A stretch of 32,277 nt of DNA from Alphaproteobacteria bacterium (GCA_021732145.1 JAKFVN010000050.1:1-32277); one strand, 5' to 3'; numbered from the stretch's first letter, positions 18,750 to 27,027 are shown. The notes: generated by a model from the letters alone, not told the origin. Numbers and translations are program-made.

Positions 18750-18753
18750 TCTT

Positions 18754-19176
18754 ATGGCTCAACATACTGATTCAACACCACCTTTTGTCCCAAGACGTAT
18801 GACCGAAAACGGAAAAACAATTCTGATTGTCGAAGACAATGAGCTGAACGCAAAACTGTTCCGCGATTTATTGTCGTCGAAAGGTCACCGCATTCTTGAA
18901 ACGCGCGAAGGCATGCAGGCCATTCGCCTTGCACAAACTGAAAAGCCTGATTTGATTTTGATGGATATTCAATTGCCGGAAATTTCCGGTTATGACCTTA
19001 TCCGCATGATTAAGGAAGATTCCAGCCTGCGCCCTATTCCCGTCATTGCCATCACCGCTTTTGCGATGAAGGGCGATGAAGAACGCATTCGTCAAAGCGG
19101 ATGCGATGATTATCTTTCCAAACCCATCTCCGTGGGCAAGTTTTTTCAAACCGTGCAAAAATATCTGGATAAATAA
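18754..19176 (+). CDS. divK: Single-domain response regulator DivK
   Basis: DivK is the phosphorylated cell-cycle regulator that works with the kinases DivJ and PleC in alphaproteobacteria and lowers CtrA activity. The protein is one receiver domain: acidic pocket VEDNEL, phospho-acceptor Asp in [11 protein letters not shown], Thr in [12 protein letters not shown], and Lys in LSKPIS. These stretches are close to Caulobacter DivK. The ATG at 18754 gives 140 residues; an ATG at 18799 (MTENGKT) would give 125, closer to the family length, and neither has a strong ribosome binding site. pleD follows after two bases, the classical divK-pleD operon. Confidence 0.93.
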   Translation: MAQHTDSTPPFVPRRMTENGKTILIVEDNELNAKLFRDLLSSKGHRILETREGMQAIRLAQTEKPDLILMDIQLPEISGYDLIRMIKEDSSLRPIPVIAITAFAMKGDEERIRQSGCDDYLSKPISVGKFFQTVQKYLDK

Positions 19177-19178
19177 TA

Positions 19179-20540
19179 ATGTCAGCCCGCCTTCTTGTTA
19201 CTGATGATAACCCCTTGAACGTCAAGCTGCTCAGCGCCAAGCTGGCGCGTGAATATTATACCGTTGTAACGGCCGAAAACGGCGTACAGGCGGTTGAAAA
19301 ATCGGTTACGGAAAAACCGGATCTAATTTTGCTGGACGTGATGATGCCGGAAATGGACGGCTTTGAAGCATGCCGCCAGATTAAAGCCAACCCGGCAACG
19401 CAAGGCATTCCTGTTGTAATGGTGACCGCGCTGTCCGATGTGCAAGACCGCGTGCGCGGATTGGATGCAGGCGCAGATGACTTCCTGACCAAACCGATTA
19501 ACGACGTTGCGCTGATGGCGCGCGTGCGTTCCTGCCTTCGCCTGAAAAGCCTGATGGATGAATGGCGCATGCGCGAAGGCAATGGCGCGATGATGGCCGA
19601 CATTGACGAAGAAAGCATGCGTTCAGGCCAGATTATTCTGCTGGATGATGCGCCGCATGAGCAGGACATCATCCGCAAGCACATTCACCATGCGGGCATG
19701 ATTTGCCACGGCATTTCATCCTCCGCTGAAATCGAGCCATTGCTGGAACGCGAACGCATCCACGCCATTATGCTCAATTTGAATTTGCAAAGCGAAGAAG
19801 GCCTTCGCGTTTGCGCGAATTTGAAAGCCAACGAAGCCACGCGCTATGTGCCGATTGTAGTTTATGCCGATGAATCCGAACTGGGTAAAATCGCCAAGGC
19901 GCTGGATATCGGCGCGAATGACTACATTTTCAAACCCGTTGACCCGCATGAATTGCAGGCGCGCCTGAAAACGCAGATTAAGCACAAGCGCACCTATGAC
20001 CGCTTGCGCCTGTCGTATGAAAAGAACATGACGATGGCGGTAACCGACCCATTAACGGGCGTGCACAACCGCCATTACATGGAAAAGAATTTGCCGCGCT
20101 TGTTCGACCGCAGCAAGGCGAACAGGAAACCGATTTCCGTGGTCATGCTGGATATCGACCATTTCAAGAAAATCAACGACACCTATGGCCACCATGTCGG
20201 CGATCAGGTGTTGCAGGAACTGGTGCGCCGTTTGAACGCCAGCATGCGCTTTTTCGACTTGGTCATCCGGTTGGGCGGTGAAGAATTCTCGGTCATCATG
20301 CCGGAAACGCCCTATGGCGCGGCGATGAGCGCGGGCGAACGTCTGCGTGCTGCGGTGGCTAATTCGCCCTTTGTCATCGCCGAACCCAAGCTTGAAATCA
20401 ACGTAACCATGAGCGTGGGCATTGCCGGCAGCGATGACGGGCAGGAAACATCGGAAATCCTGTTCCGCAAGGCCGATGCCGCCCTCTATAAGGCCAAGGA
20501 AACAGGCCGCAACAAGGTTGTGGGCGATAAGGAAGTTTAA
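19179..20540 (+). CDS. pleD: Response-regulator diguanylate cyclase PleD
   Basis: PleD makes c-di-GMP when its receiver is phosphorylated and controls the change from motile to stalked or sessile cells in relatives. The 453 residues give REC1 (1 to about 120, with Asp53 in LLDVMMPEMDG), REC2 (about 150-270) and GGDEF (about 285-450). REC2 has Asn200 where a phospho-acceptor Asp would be (IMLNLNL), as expected for an adaptor domain. The active site is GGEEF at 366-370, with the I-site RFFD at 357-360 and the metal site LDIDHFKKINDTYGH. It starts two bases after divK. Length and domain order match Caulobacter PleD closely. Confidence 0.96.
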   Translation: MSARLLVTDDNPLNVKLLSAKLAREYYTVVTAENGVQAVEKSVTEKPDLILLDVMMPEMDGFEACRQIKANPATQGIPVVMVTALSDVQDRVRGLDAGADDFLTKPINDVALMARVRSCLRLKSLMDEWRMREGNGAMMADIDEESMRSGQIILLDDAPHEQDIIRKHIHHAGMICHGISSSAEIEPLLERERIHAIMLNLNLQSEEGLRVCANLKANEATRYVPIVVYADESELGKIAKALDIGANDYIFKPVDPHELQARLKTQIKHKRTYDRLRLSYEKNMTMAVTDPLTGVHNRHYMEKNLPRLFDRSKANRKPISVVMLDIDHFKKINDTYGHHVGDQVLQELVRRLNASMRFFDLVIRLGGEEFSVIMPETPYGAAMSAGERLRAAVANSPFVIAEPKLEINVTMSVGIAGSDDGQETSEILFRKADAALYKAKETGRNKVVGDKEV

Positions 20541-20561
20541 TTCCTTGCTTCTTGCCCGATT

Positions 20562-20580
20562 GGGCTTTATTCCAAAGCCC
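20562..20580 (+). promoter_or_regulatory. Hairpin directly before the prfC start codon
   Basis: GGGCTTT (20562-20568) pairs perfectly with AAAGCCC (20574-20580), ending one base before the ATG of prfC. No Shine-Dalgarno is visible between them and there is no T-run. It could be a translational control element or the remnant of a terminator after pleD. Confidence 0.4.
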
Positions 20581-20581
20581 C

Positions 20582-22186
20582 ATGTCCAAAGACGAACAAA
20601 TCAAAGAAGTAATGCGTCGCCGCACCTTTGCGATTATCGCGCATCCTGACGCCGGAAAAACCACGCTCACCGAAAAGCTGTTGCTGTTCGGCGGTGCCAT
20701 TTTGCTTGCCGGTGCAGTGAAAGCGCGCGGCGATGCACGCCGTGCACGCTCCGACTGGATGAAGGTAGAACGCGAACGCGGTATTTCGGTGTCTGCTTCA
20801 GTGATGAGCTTTGAGTTTGATAGCAAGGCTTTCAATTTGCTCGATACGCCTGGCCACGAAGATTTTTCCGAAGATACCTATCGTACCCTCACTGCCGTAG
20901 ACAGCGCCGTAATGGTGATTGACGGCGCAAAAGGTATTGAAACGCAAACGCGCAAGTTGTTTGAAGTTTGCCGCATGCGCGATATTCCTATTATCACCTT
21001 CATCAACAAGATGGATCGCGAAGCGCGCGACCCTTTCGATTTGATGGATGAGATTGAAAAAACGCTTGCGCTCGATGTTACGCCTGCCAGCTGGCCGATT
21101 GGCTCCGGCCGTGATTTCCTTGGTTGCTATGACGTTATCCGTGACCGTCTGTTCCTGATGAACCGCAAGGGCTTTGCCGCCAAGGTGGATGAAGGCATTA
21201 AATGCAGCGGCCTTGATGACCCGCAATTGGCCGAACATTTGCCGGAAGAAGCCTTAGCCAAGCTGCGCGAAGATGTGCAGATGGTGCGCGCGCTGTGCAA
21301 ACCGTTTGATAAAGACGCCTACCGCGAAGGGCATATGACGCCTGTATTCTTTGGCAGCGCCGTAAACAATTTCGGCGTGCGTGAATTGCTTCAGGGCCTC
21401 GCCGACTTCGCGCCATCCCCGCGCCCGCAACCGGCGGCGGAACGCATTGTGAAACCAGAAGAAGAAAAAGTCACAGGCTTTGTATTCAAAGTGCAAGCGA
21501 ATATGGACCCCAACCACCGCGACCGCATTGCATTTGTGCGTTTATGCTCCGGCCATTTCAAACGCGGCATGAAGCTGAAACATATTCGCAGCGAAAAGAC
21601 GATGGCGGTGAACAATGCCGTGCTGTTCCTGGCGCGTGAACGCGAATTGGCCGAAGACGCTTATGCCGGTGATATCATGGGCATTCCCAACCACGGCACG
21701 CTGCGCATTGGCGACACATTAAGTGAAACCGAAATCCTGCGTTATGTGGGCGTGCCCAGCTTTGCGCCGGAAGTATTACAGCGCGTACACCTTGATGACC
21801 CGATGAAGATTAAGCATCTGCGCAAAGCGTTGGAACATTTCGCCGAAGAAGGCGCAAGCCAGGTATTCAAGCCGCTAAGCGGTTCCGACTGGATTGTGGG
21901 CGTGGTTGGCCCGTTGCAATTTGAAGTGCTTAGCGCACGGATTGAAGCCGAATATGGCCTGCCCGCGAAGTTTGAAGGCGCAGGCGTTGAATATGCCCGC
22001 TGGGTGGAAGGCGATGCGGTGAAGATGAAAGCCTTTACCGAAAAATACCGCATGTCATTGGCTGAAGATCATGATGGCGCATTGGTATTCCTTGCGCGCA
22101 ATGCGTGGCACCTTGACCGCACCAGGGAAGAAAATCCTGATTTGGTATTCAGCAAAACACGCGAGATGAACAAGGCAGCGGCCTAG
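20582..22186 (+). CDS. prfC: Peptide chain release factor 3
   Basis: RF3 is the ribosomal GTPase that recycles RF1 and RF2 after termination. The start at 20582 (MSKDEQIKEV) gives 534 residues, near the E. coli length; a TTG at 20552 is an alternative because the ATG lacks a ribosome binding site. GTPase motifs are present: AHPDAGKTT (G1), RGISVSASVM (switch I), DTPGHEDFSEDTYRTL (G3), NKMDREARDP (G4) and GSAVNNFGV (near G5). The stretch FGGAILLAGAVKAR after G1 separates RF3 from EF-G. The C-terminal part follows family order (GPLQFEVLSARIEAEYG). It lies 41 bases after pleD and converges on nhaA. Confidence 0.97.
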   Translation: MSKDEQIKEVMRRRTFAIIAHPDAGKTTLTEKLLLFGGAILLAGAVKARGDARRARSDWMKVERERGISVSASVMSFEFDSKAFNLLDTPGHEDFSEDTYRTLTAVDSAVMVIDGAKGIETQTRKLFEVCRMRDIPIITFINKMDREARDPFDLMDEIEKTLALDVTPASWPIGSGRDFLGCYDVIRDRLFLMNRKGFAAKVDEGIKCSGLDDPQLAEHLPEEALAKLREDVQMVRALCKPFDKDAYREGHMTPVFFGSAVNNFGVRELLQGLADFAPSPRPQPAAERIVKPEEEKVTGFVFKVQANMDPNHRDRIAFVRLCSGHFKRGMKLKHIRSEKTMAVNNAVLFLARERELAEDAYAGDIMGIPNHGTLRIGDTLSETEILRYVGVPSFAPEVLQRVHLDDPMKIKHLRKALEHFAEEGASQVFKPLSGSDWIVGVVGPLQFEVLSARIEAEYGLPAKFEGAGVEYARWVEGDAVKMKAFTEKYRMSLAEDHDGALVFLARNAWHLDRTREENPDLVFSKTREMNKAAA

Positions 22187-22199
22187 TTCCTAGTTTTAA

Positions 22200-23369
22200 T
22201 TATTGGGCAATTTTCTTCCGGCCATCCCAGCGCAGCAGCAGCACGCCGACAATAGCGGATATAAGCGAGCCACCCATCACGCCAAGACGCACCAGATTAT
22301 CCACTTCGCCCGATTTGAACGCGAGGGATCCGATGAACAAACTCATGGTAAAGCCAATGCCCGCAAGTACGGAAACTGCATAAAACTGGCGCTGCGATAC
22401 ATCATTCGGCAAATGCGCCCAATTCATGCGGATGGCCAGCTTTCCTGCCAACACGATGCCGATTTGCTTACCCAAAAACAGCCCCGCCATAATGCCCAGC
22501 GGCAGCCTGTTCCATAAATCACCCATGCTGATGCCGCTGAATGACAACCCCGCATTCACCAAGGCAAAGACAGGCATGATGAAAAAAGCCGATACGGGAT
22601 GCAGCGCATTTTCTAATTTATGGAGCGGGGATTTTTCTTTGTTTTCATCCACTGGTATCATGATGGCGAGCAACACACCTGCAATCGTCGGGTGCAGGCC
22701 GGATTGCAAAACGGAAATCCATAAAAAGAAACCCATGACCAAATACGGCCATAGCTGCTTAATGCGCAGCACGTTCAGCGCCAGCAGCGCAAACATAATT
22801 CCCGCAGCCACAAAGAATGCATCGATATTCAGCGGTTCGCCGTAAAACAGTGCAATAATCACAATGGCAATCAAATCATCGATAATCGCCAATGCAGTCA
22901 GGAACACCTTTAGCGATAGCGGCACGTTTTTACCGCCCAGCGCCAGCAGCCCCAGCGCAAACGCAATATCGGTCGCCGTGGGAATGGCCCAGCCCTGCCA
23001 GTTTTCATGATGGTCTTTATTGATGAACAGGAATATCAGCGCGGGCGCAATCACGCCGCCCAGCGCGCAGATAATCGGGAATGCAGCCTTGCTGAGCGTG
23101 CCGAGTTCCCCATGCATGAATTCGCGCTTTATTTCCAAACCCACCAGCAGGAAGAACAACACCATCAGCCCATCATTGACCCAATGCGCCACCGATAAAT
23201 CAAGCACAAGAAAATCGGTCTTAATGCCAAGATGGGTTTGGAGAATGGAGTGATAAGTTTCGGCAACCGATGAATTTGCCAAAACCATCGCAAGCGCAGT
23301 TGCAAATATCAGAACTATGCTGCTGGAATACTGGCCGTGCAGGAATTTATTGATAAACCTTAGCGGCAT
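22200..23369 (-). CDS. nhaA: Na+/H+ antiporter NhaA
   Basis: NhaA exchanges internal sodium for external protons across the inner membrane and guards pH and sodium balance. The 389-residue protein is hydrophobic throughout, with about twelve membrane segments. The paired transport aspartates are in ALAIIDDLIAIVII (Asp164 and Asp165, as in E. coli 163/164), and TATDIAFALG (Asp133) forms the crossing of the broken helix TM4. GLEIKREF follows TM2 as in the family. It starts 14 bases after thyX and is likely cotranscribed with it. The C-terminal end is a short basic tail. Confidence 0.97.
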   Translation of the reverse strand: MPLRFINKFLHGQYSSSIVLIFATALAMVLANSSVAETYHSILQTHLGIKTDFLVLDLSVAHWVNDGLMVLFFLLVGLEIKREFMHGELGTLSKAAFPIICALGGVIAPALIFLFINKDHHENWQGWAIPTATDIAFALGLLALGGKNVPLSLKVFLTALAIIDDLIAIVIIALFYGEPLNIDAFFVAAGIMFALLALNVLRIKQLWPYLVMGFFLWISVLQSGLHPTIAGVLLAIMIPVDENKEKSPLHKLENALHPVSAFFIMPVFALVNAGLSFSGISMGDLWNRLPLGIMAGLFLGKQIGIVLAGKLAIRMNWAHLPNDVSQRQFYAVSVLAGIGFTMSLFIGSLAFKSGEVDNLVRLGVMGGSLISAIVGVLLLRWDGRKKIAQ

Positions 23370-23383
23370 GACACGCCTTTAAG

Positions 23384-24331
23384 TTATGCCTTTAAGTTTT
23401 CAAGGCCCAAATCATCCATCAATTCATTCCACTCGCGCTTGCCAAGGCCGCTATCGGCTTGGGTTACCTTTTCGCCCTTCAGCATGCGCTGAACGATGGT
23501 AAGGCCTGTGGTGGAGATTTGCGCGCCGCCCATGCGGTATTCGTTGAATGCGGCAAAGGTATGCGGGCACCAGCGGGACAGCACATCAATCATCGCATCC
23601 GCATAAACGCGGATTTCGTATTGCGCGTGCGCATCCGCGCGAAGGCGCAGGAAGTTCATCAGATTATGCAAATCAACTTTCCAATACCACTGCGTGTAAT
23701 AGTTCAGCGTCAGGTTCATGCGGGCCAATTCACGCGCAAAGCCTTCGCGGTTCACGTCAATTACATTGCCCTTTTCGTCTTCGTTGAGCATTTCCTGATA
23801 ATGGTCGTAAACGCGTTCGCTGTCCTGTTTCAGCAATTGCATCACGCGGTCGGATTCCTTATCGCTCAACGTCTGGCCACGTCCCTGGCGGTTTTGCGTG
23901 GATTGCACGGCCATTTGGTCGCGCTGTGGCAAATAAAATTCCTTATCCATAATCGAATAGCGCGCGGAGTATTCGTTGACATTGGCGGTGCGATGGCGGA
24001 TCCATTGGCGCGCCACGAAAATTGGCAGCTTCACGTGGAATTTGATTTCGCACATTTCAAACGGGGTGGAATGCCAGTGGCGCATCAGATATTTGATGAG
24101 GCCCGCATCTTCGCTCACCTTCTTGGTGCCTTTGCCGTAGGAAACGCGCGCGGCCTGCACAACCGCATTGTCATCGCCCATATAATCAATCACGCGCACA
24201 AAGCCGTGATCGAGTACGGGCAGCGGTTCATAAAGAATTTCTTCAAGCGCGGGTACGGTCGCACGGCGCGTTGGGGTGGTTTCATTACGGGTTTGTTCAA
24301 TTTCGGAGCGTTGTTCGGCTGAAACGGGCAT
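23384..24331 (-). CDS. thyX: Flavin-dependent thymidylate synthase ThyX
   Basis: ThyX makes dTMP from dUMP using methylene-folate, FAD and NADPH. The signature RHRx7S is intact at 112-122 ([11 protein letters not shown]), followed by [23 protein letters not shown] supplies the other FAD/dUMP-binding arginines. The length of 315 residues includes an N-terminal polar extension of about 30 residues, within the alphaproteobacterial range. A GGA ribosome binding site lies eight bases from the ATG at 24331. It stands next to ssrA, divergently, and precedes nhaA. ThyX and not ThyA here implies that folate is not oxidised to dihydrofolate by this reaction. Confidence 0.97.
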   Translation of the reverse strand: MPVSAEQRSEIEQTRNETTPTRRATVPALEEILYEPLPVLDHGFVRVIDYMGDDNAVVQAARVSYGKGTKKVSEDAGLIKYLMRHWHSTPFEMCEIKFHVKLPIFVARQWIRHRTANVNEYSARYSIMDKEFYLPQRDQMAVQSTQNRQGRGQTLSDKESDRVMQLLKQDSERVYDHYQEMLNEDEKGNVIDVNREGFARELARMNLTLNYYTQWYWKVDLHNLMNFLRLRADAHAQYEIRVYADAMIDVLSRWCPHTFAAFNEYRMGGAQISTTGLTIVQRMLKGEKVTQADSGLGKREWNELMDDLGLENLKA

Positions 24332-24503
24332 GTCAAAAATCCAAAAATAAGGTCAGAATCAATCGATATAGTCTGTTTTGAATGGCGCCCCGCGTCAAAC
24401 ACTTATCCGGATTTTCTAACAATAAAAACGCCGCGCAAAGCATTGAAAGCATTGACTAAAATTCAAGCATTTTAAAATAAGCCATCCCTTTTTTACCTTT
24501 TTG

Positions 24504-24512
24504 TGCTATACA
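24504..24512 (+). promoter_or_regulatory. Extended -10 promoter of ssrA
   Basis: TGCTATACA (TG at 24504-24505, TATACA at 24507-24512) is an extended -10 element directly before the mature-like region of ssrA. No clear -35 lies 17 bases upstream. A TTGACT at 24452-24457 is too far for this -10 and pairs only with weak AAATAA. Confidence 0.5.
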
Positions 24513-24516
24513 GAAG

Positions 24517-24895
24517 GCGCCAGTTCGCTGGCTATGGTGATAAACGCTGTACAGAATAAGCAGGACGGACCCGGGGGCGGTACCCGGCGCCTCCACCATA
24601 TGAATTCTACAAACGTACTATTTTTCAGTCACGGTTGCGGGGAGCGCCTCTGGCGCGTACCGCAGAGTAGTCGAAAAGAATTCATATATTGGGGGCGAAC
24701 TAGGATCGACGTATGTAGTAAAAGTACAGTTTTTGCTCGGCATGGTTCCGCCGTTATCGGGCTAACAACTACGGATGCCAACGACAACGTTGCTCCTGAA
24801 GCTCACGTAGCTCTAGCTGCTTAACCCTTTGGGGTTCGGTAGTTAAGCGAAAAGCTTAGCGGTCCGGGGGCTACCGGGCAACAGAAAGCCCCCAC
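24517..24895 (+). ncRNA. ssrA: tmRNA, circularly permuted two-piece ssrA
   Basis: tmRNA rescues stalled ribosomes and tags the unfinished protein. The gene is in the permuted order known from alphaproteobacteria. The acceptor piece comes first and ends in CCGGCGCCTCCACCA at 24598. An intervening segment follows (24599-24690), then the coding piece from GGGGGCGAACTAGGATCGAC at 24691. The acceptor stem forms between CGCCTCC and GGGGGCG. The tag starts with GCC at 24777 and stops with TAA at 24822-24824: ANDNVAPEAHVALAA, a normal alphaproteobacterial tag ending in ALAA. TATGAATTCT (24599-24608) pairs with AGAATTCATA (24677-24686), extending the acceptor stem in the precursor, to be cut out on maturation. 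The 3' part ends near a GGGGGCT/AGCCCCC helix (24866-24893). Exact ends are estimates. Confidence 0.96.
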
Positions 24896-24896
24896 T

Positions 24897-25084
24897 TTAT
24901 TTTTACAGCGACTACTCCGCGCTACGCGCGACCGTGACTGCTGTTATTTTTACAGCGACTACTCCGCGCTACGCGCGACCGTGACTGCTGTTATTTTTAC
25001 AGCGACTACTCCGCGCTACGCGCGACCGTGACTGCTGTTATTTTTGCTGTGACTGCTCTGTGCTACGCACAACCGCGACTACAG
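24897..25084 (+). repeat. Four tandem 47-bp hairpin repeats after ssrA
   Basis: Units are 24897-24943, 24944-24990, 24991-25037 and 25038-25084. The first three are identical; the fourth differs at 11 positions. Each has TTATTTTT (positions 1-8) and then a 40-nt hairpin (9 to 48, the last base shared with the next unit). The stem joins 9-14 to 43-48, 17-19 to 38-40 and 22-25 to 31-34, with the loop CTACG and internal loops between. The changes in unit 4 fall in pairs 9/48, 11/46, 13/44, 18/39, 22/34 and 24/32, each keeping a Watson-Crick pair. Hairpin plus T-run resembles serial weak terminators of ssrA. The array abuts the stop codon of the converging gene. Confidence 0.9.
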
Positions 25085-25723
25085 CTATTCGTCACTTCCC
25101 GGCGCACGATCACGCTTTCTTGGTTTTGCCTTACGCTTTGCCTTTGCAGCTGGGCGCGCTGGCGCGGCGGCTGGTTGTGCAGGTTGCGGCAACTCATCAA
25201 ATCGCAAATACCGCACATTGAATTCATTATCGATTGCGCCGGGCAATCTGCATGTTATCGAACCAAATGATTGATGCTGTATTTCGGCAATGTGCGGGTT
25301 GGTATCCCATTCCTTCAGGAAATAAAAATATCCCTCGCCCGTCGCTTTGTAATTCAGCCAGTTGTTGGTGAGCGCAACGCCTTTGGTGCCATGACCAGCC
25401 GCATTGCTGTAAAAGGTGAAATGGCCCTTATCCAAAATATGGCGCACCAGCGCCTTGCAATCTTCTTCGACATATTTGCTGATTTGCTTTTCGCGCCATT
25501 TCGCAAAATCTTTTTCTTCAATCGGGTGCGGAAACGGGTTCGCGCCATAACACGTTAGCGGCTCCCATTTAGGATCATCAGGGTTATCATCATAATCAAG
25601 CTTGAACTTCTGATAGATTTCCCAGCTTGGCCAAATAATGATGCCGGCGGCTTCTTCCCAAATGCGTTCAGACTCAACCGCATAATTATCGGCAAACTTA
25701 TCGGTCTGTGGTCTTTTCGCCAT
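25085..25723 (-). CDS. Hypothetical protein, 212 aa, with a basic Ala/Pro/Lys tail
   Basis: I do not recognise this protein. The start at 25723 has AAGGA upstream (the AAGGACATAGT before the ATG). Residues 1 to about 175 look like a folded soluble domain rich in aromatic residues (IIIWPSWEIYQKF, CYGANPFPHPIEEKDFAKWREKQ, GEGYFYFLKEWDTNPHIAEIQH). Residues from about 178 are a low-complexity Pro/Ala segment and then a basic stretch (AKAKRKAKPRKRDR) ending acidic (GSDE). The basic tail suggests nucleic-acid or ribosome binding, an inference only. There is no signal peptide. It sits between ssrA and sspB, convergent with ssrA and divergent from sspB, and its stop codon touches the hairpin array. 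Confidence 0.7.
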   Translation of the reverse strand: MAKRPQTDKFADNYAVESERIWEEAAGIIIWPSWEIYQKFKLDYDDNPDDPKWEPLTCYGANPFPHPIEEKDFAKWREKQISKYVEEDCKALVRHILDKGHFTFYSNAAGHGTKGVALTNNWLNYKATGEGYFYFLKEWDTNPHIAEIQHQSFGSITCRLPGAIDNEFNVRYLRFDELPQPAQPAAAPARPAAKAKRKAKPRKRDRAPGSDE

Positions 25724-25893
25724 ACTATGTCCTTAAAAATATAATGTTTATTGCGCGACTATATATATGGCAAAGAAGCACTGGAAAGCCCCGCTTTGCT
25801 TTCATATTGAAAGCTTTCTTGACTTGGATGCCTTATCAGGCAAGAAGTTAATAGTGATTAATTGATATTTGAGTCTCTAGCCCCCGCTTTGAA

Positions 25894-26400
25894 ATGACTG
25901 AAGAAGATTTACGGTATGATTTAATGGTCGAAGGCGCCCTGCGCCGCGTGGTTTCCGACACCTTGAAAATGGTGGCCGAGCGCGGACTTCCCGGCAGCCA
26001 CCATTTCTATATTTCATTCCTGACTGAATATGCGGGCGTACAAATTCCTCCGCACTTGCATGAACAATACCCGAAGGAAATGACCATCGTATTGCAGTAC
26101 CAGTATTATGGCCTGGTGGTTACCGAAACGGGTTTCAGCGTCACGCTCAGCTTCAACAACATTAAAGAACGCCTGACCATTCCATTTGGCGCGATTACCA
26201 CCTTTGCCGATCCATCGGTAAACTTTGCATTGCAATTCCAGACGATGGAAGATGGCGATGAAGAAGATGCATTTGATGACGACAGCGCCAATGAAGAAGT
26301 GAAGAAGTCATCCACGCCCAAGGATGATGGTGAAAAAGGCGTGGTCATCAGCCTTGATCAATTCCGTAAGAAAAACGCGACAACGGAAACCAAGGAATAG
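25894..26400 (+). CDS. sspB: ClpXP adaptor SspB, alphaproteobacterial type
   Basis: SspB binds the ssrA tag and tethers tagged proteins to ClpX for degradation by ClpXP. Residues 1 to about 118 form the tag-binding domain, opening with DLRYDLMVEGALRRVV and containing GSHHFYISF and FNNIKERLTIPFGAITTFADPS, typical of the alpha group. A long acidic and polar linker follows (DGDEEDAFDDD, about 120-146). The C-terminal GVVISLDQFRKK (about 149-160) resembles the ClpX-docking module. The length of 168 is normal. The ribosome binding site before the ATG at 25894 is poor. Its substrate label, the ssrA tag, is encoded about 1.1 kb away, with one gene between. Confidence 0.92.
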   Translation: MTEEDLRYDLMVEGALRRVVSDTLKMVAERGLPGSHHFYISFLTEYAGVQIPPHLHEQYPKEMTIVLQYQYYGLVVTETGFSVTLSFNNIKERLTIPFGAITTFADPSVNFALQFQTMEDGDEEDAFDDDSANEEVKKSSTPKDDGEKGVVISLDQFRKKNATTETKE

Positions 26401-26412
26401 CTTCGCGTATAG

Positions 26413-27027
26413 TTACGCGGCTTTCTTTGCGAACTTTTCTTTAATGCCGCCCCGTATATCATTCATGAATTTGCCGAATTTCAGCACGTTTTCGATGCGC
26501 GCGGATAAGAACGTTTTGGTGCTTTCAAATCCATCGCTCATATCATCAAACCAGTGATTAAGCGTTGTGGCATATACGCCCGACAGCAAAATGCGTTTGG
26601 TATAAAAATTATAATCAACCGAACGGTCACCGGCCAATTTCCACATTGCATCAGCGGCATTTCCCAAATCACGCAGCCCCAATGGTTTGTTCCACGGCAA
26701 TAACTGATGGCCGGTCAAGCGGCGGATTGCTTCACGGTGCGGGGTGAGCGTTTCAATGCGCGCCATCACGCAGCGGTAAATCTTCTCGCGGATTTTGGCG
26801 GTTTCAAAATCAGGCTGCGCGGCAATCTTGCGCTGCATTTCGCCGTCCACCCATTGGTGCATGGCACGGATAAAATCCTGTATCCCGCCGGGGAAGTATG
26901 CGGCATAGGTTGCGGGCTGCAATCCCTCTGCCTCCTCCGCTTTTTCAAACGCGCGCTTCGTCCAGCCTTCAAACGGCACTTGGCGCAAGGCAGCGTTTAT
27001 GAGCATTTCTTTCGACAACTCTTCCAT
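26413..27027 (-). CDS. COQ9-family protein
   Basis: COQ9 proteins have a TetR-like helical fold, bind lipids and help the ubiquinone hydroxylase (COQ7) reach its substrate in mitochondria; the bacterial relatives are presumed to act in ubiquinone synthesis too. The 204-residue protein fits in length. It opens with a TetR-like helix pattern (INAALRQVPFEGWTKRAFEKA) and ends with the family block YTKRILLSGVYATTLNHWFDDMSDGFESTKTFLSARIENVLKFGKF. It converges on sspB with 12 bases between stops and is divergent from rpsU, an arrangement I recall from other alphaproteobacteria. Confidence 0.88.
   Translation of the reverse strand: MEELSKEMLINAALRQVPFEGWTKRAFEKAEEAEGLQPATYAAYFPGGIQDFIRAMHQWVDGEMQRKIAAQPDFETAKIREKIYRCVMARIETLTPHREAIRRLTGHQLLPWNKPLGLRDLGNAADAMWKLAGDRSVDYNFYTKRILLSGVYATTLNHWFDDMSDGFESTKTFLSARIENVLKFGKFMNDIRGGIKEKFAKKAA

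Noticed and set aside
23459-24322. 287-residue plus-strand frame opposite thyX
   Set aside because: It is an antisense shadow; ThyX on the minus strand has its full signature and family order.
24501-24824. 107-residue open frame ending in the ANDNVAPEAHVALAA sequence
   Set aside because: It is the tmRNA gene read straight through; only the last 15 codons are translated, as the tag, after ribosome switching.
24897-25084. CRISPR array
   Set aside because: The units are directly joined with no unique spacers, and no cas gene is nearby.
25028-25270. 80-residue open frame across the repeat array
   Set aside because: It begins inside the 47-bp repeats and runs antisense through the 212-residue gene, with no ribosome binding site.
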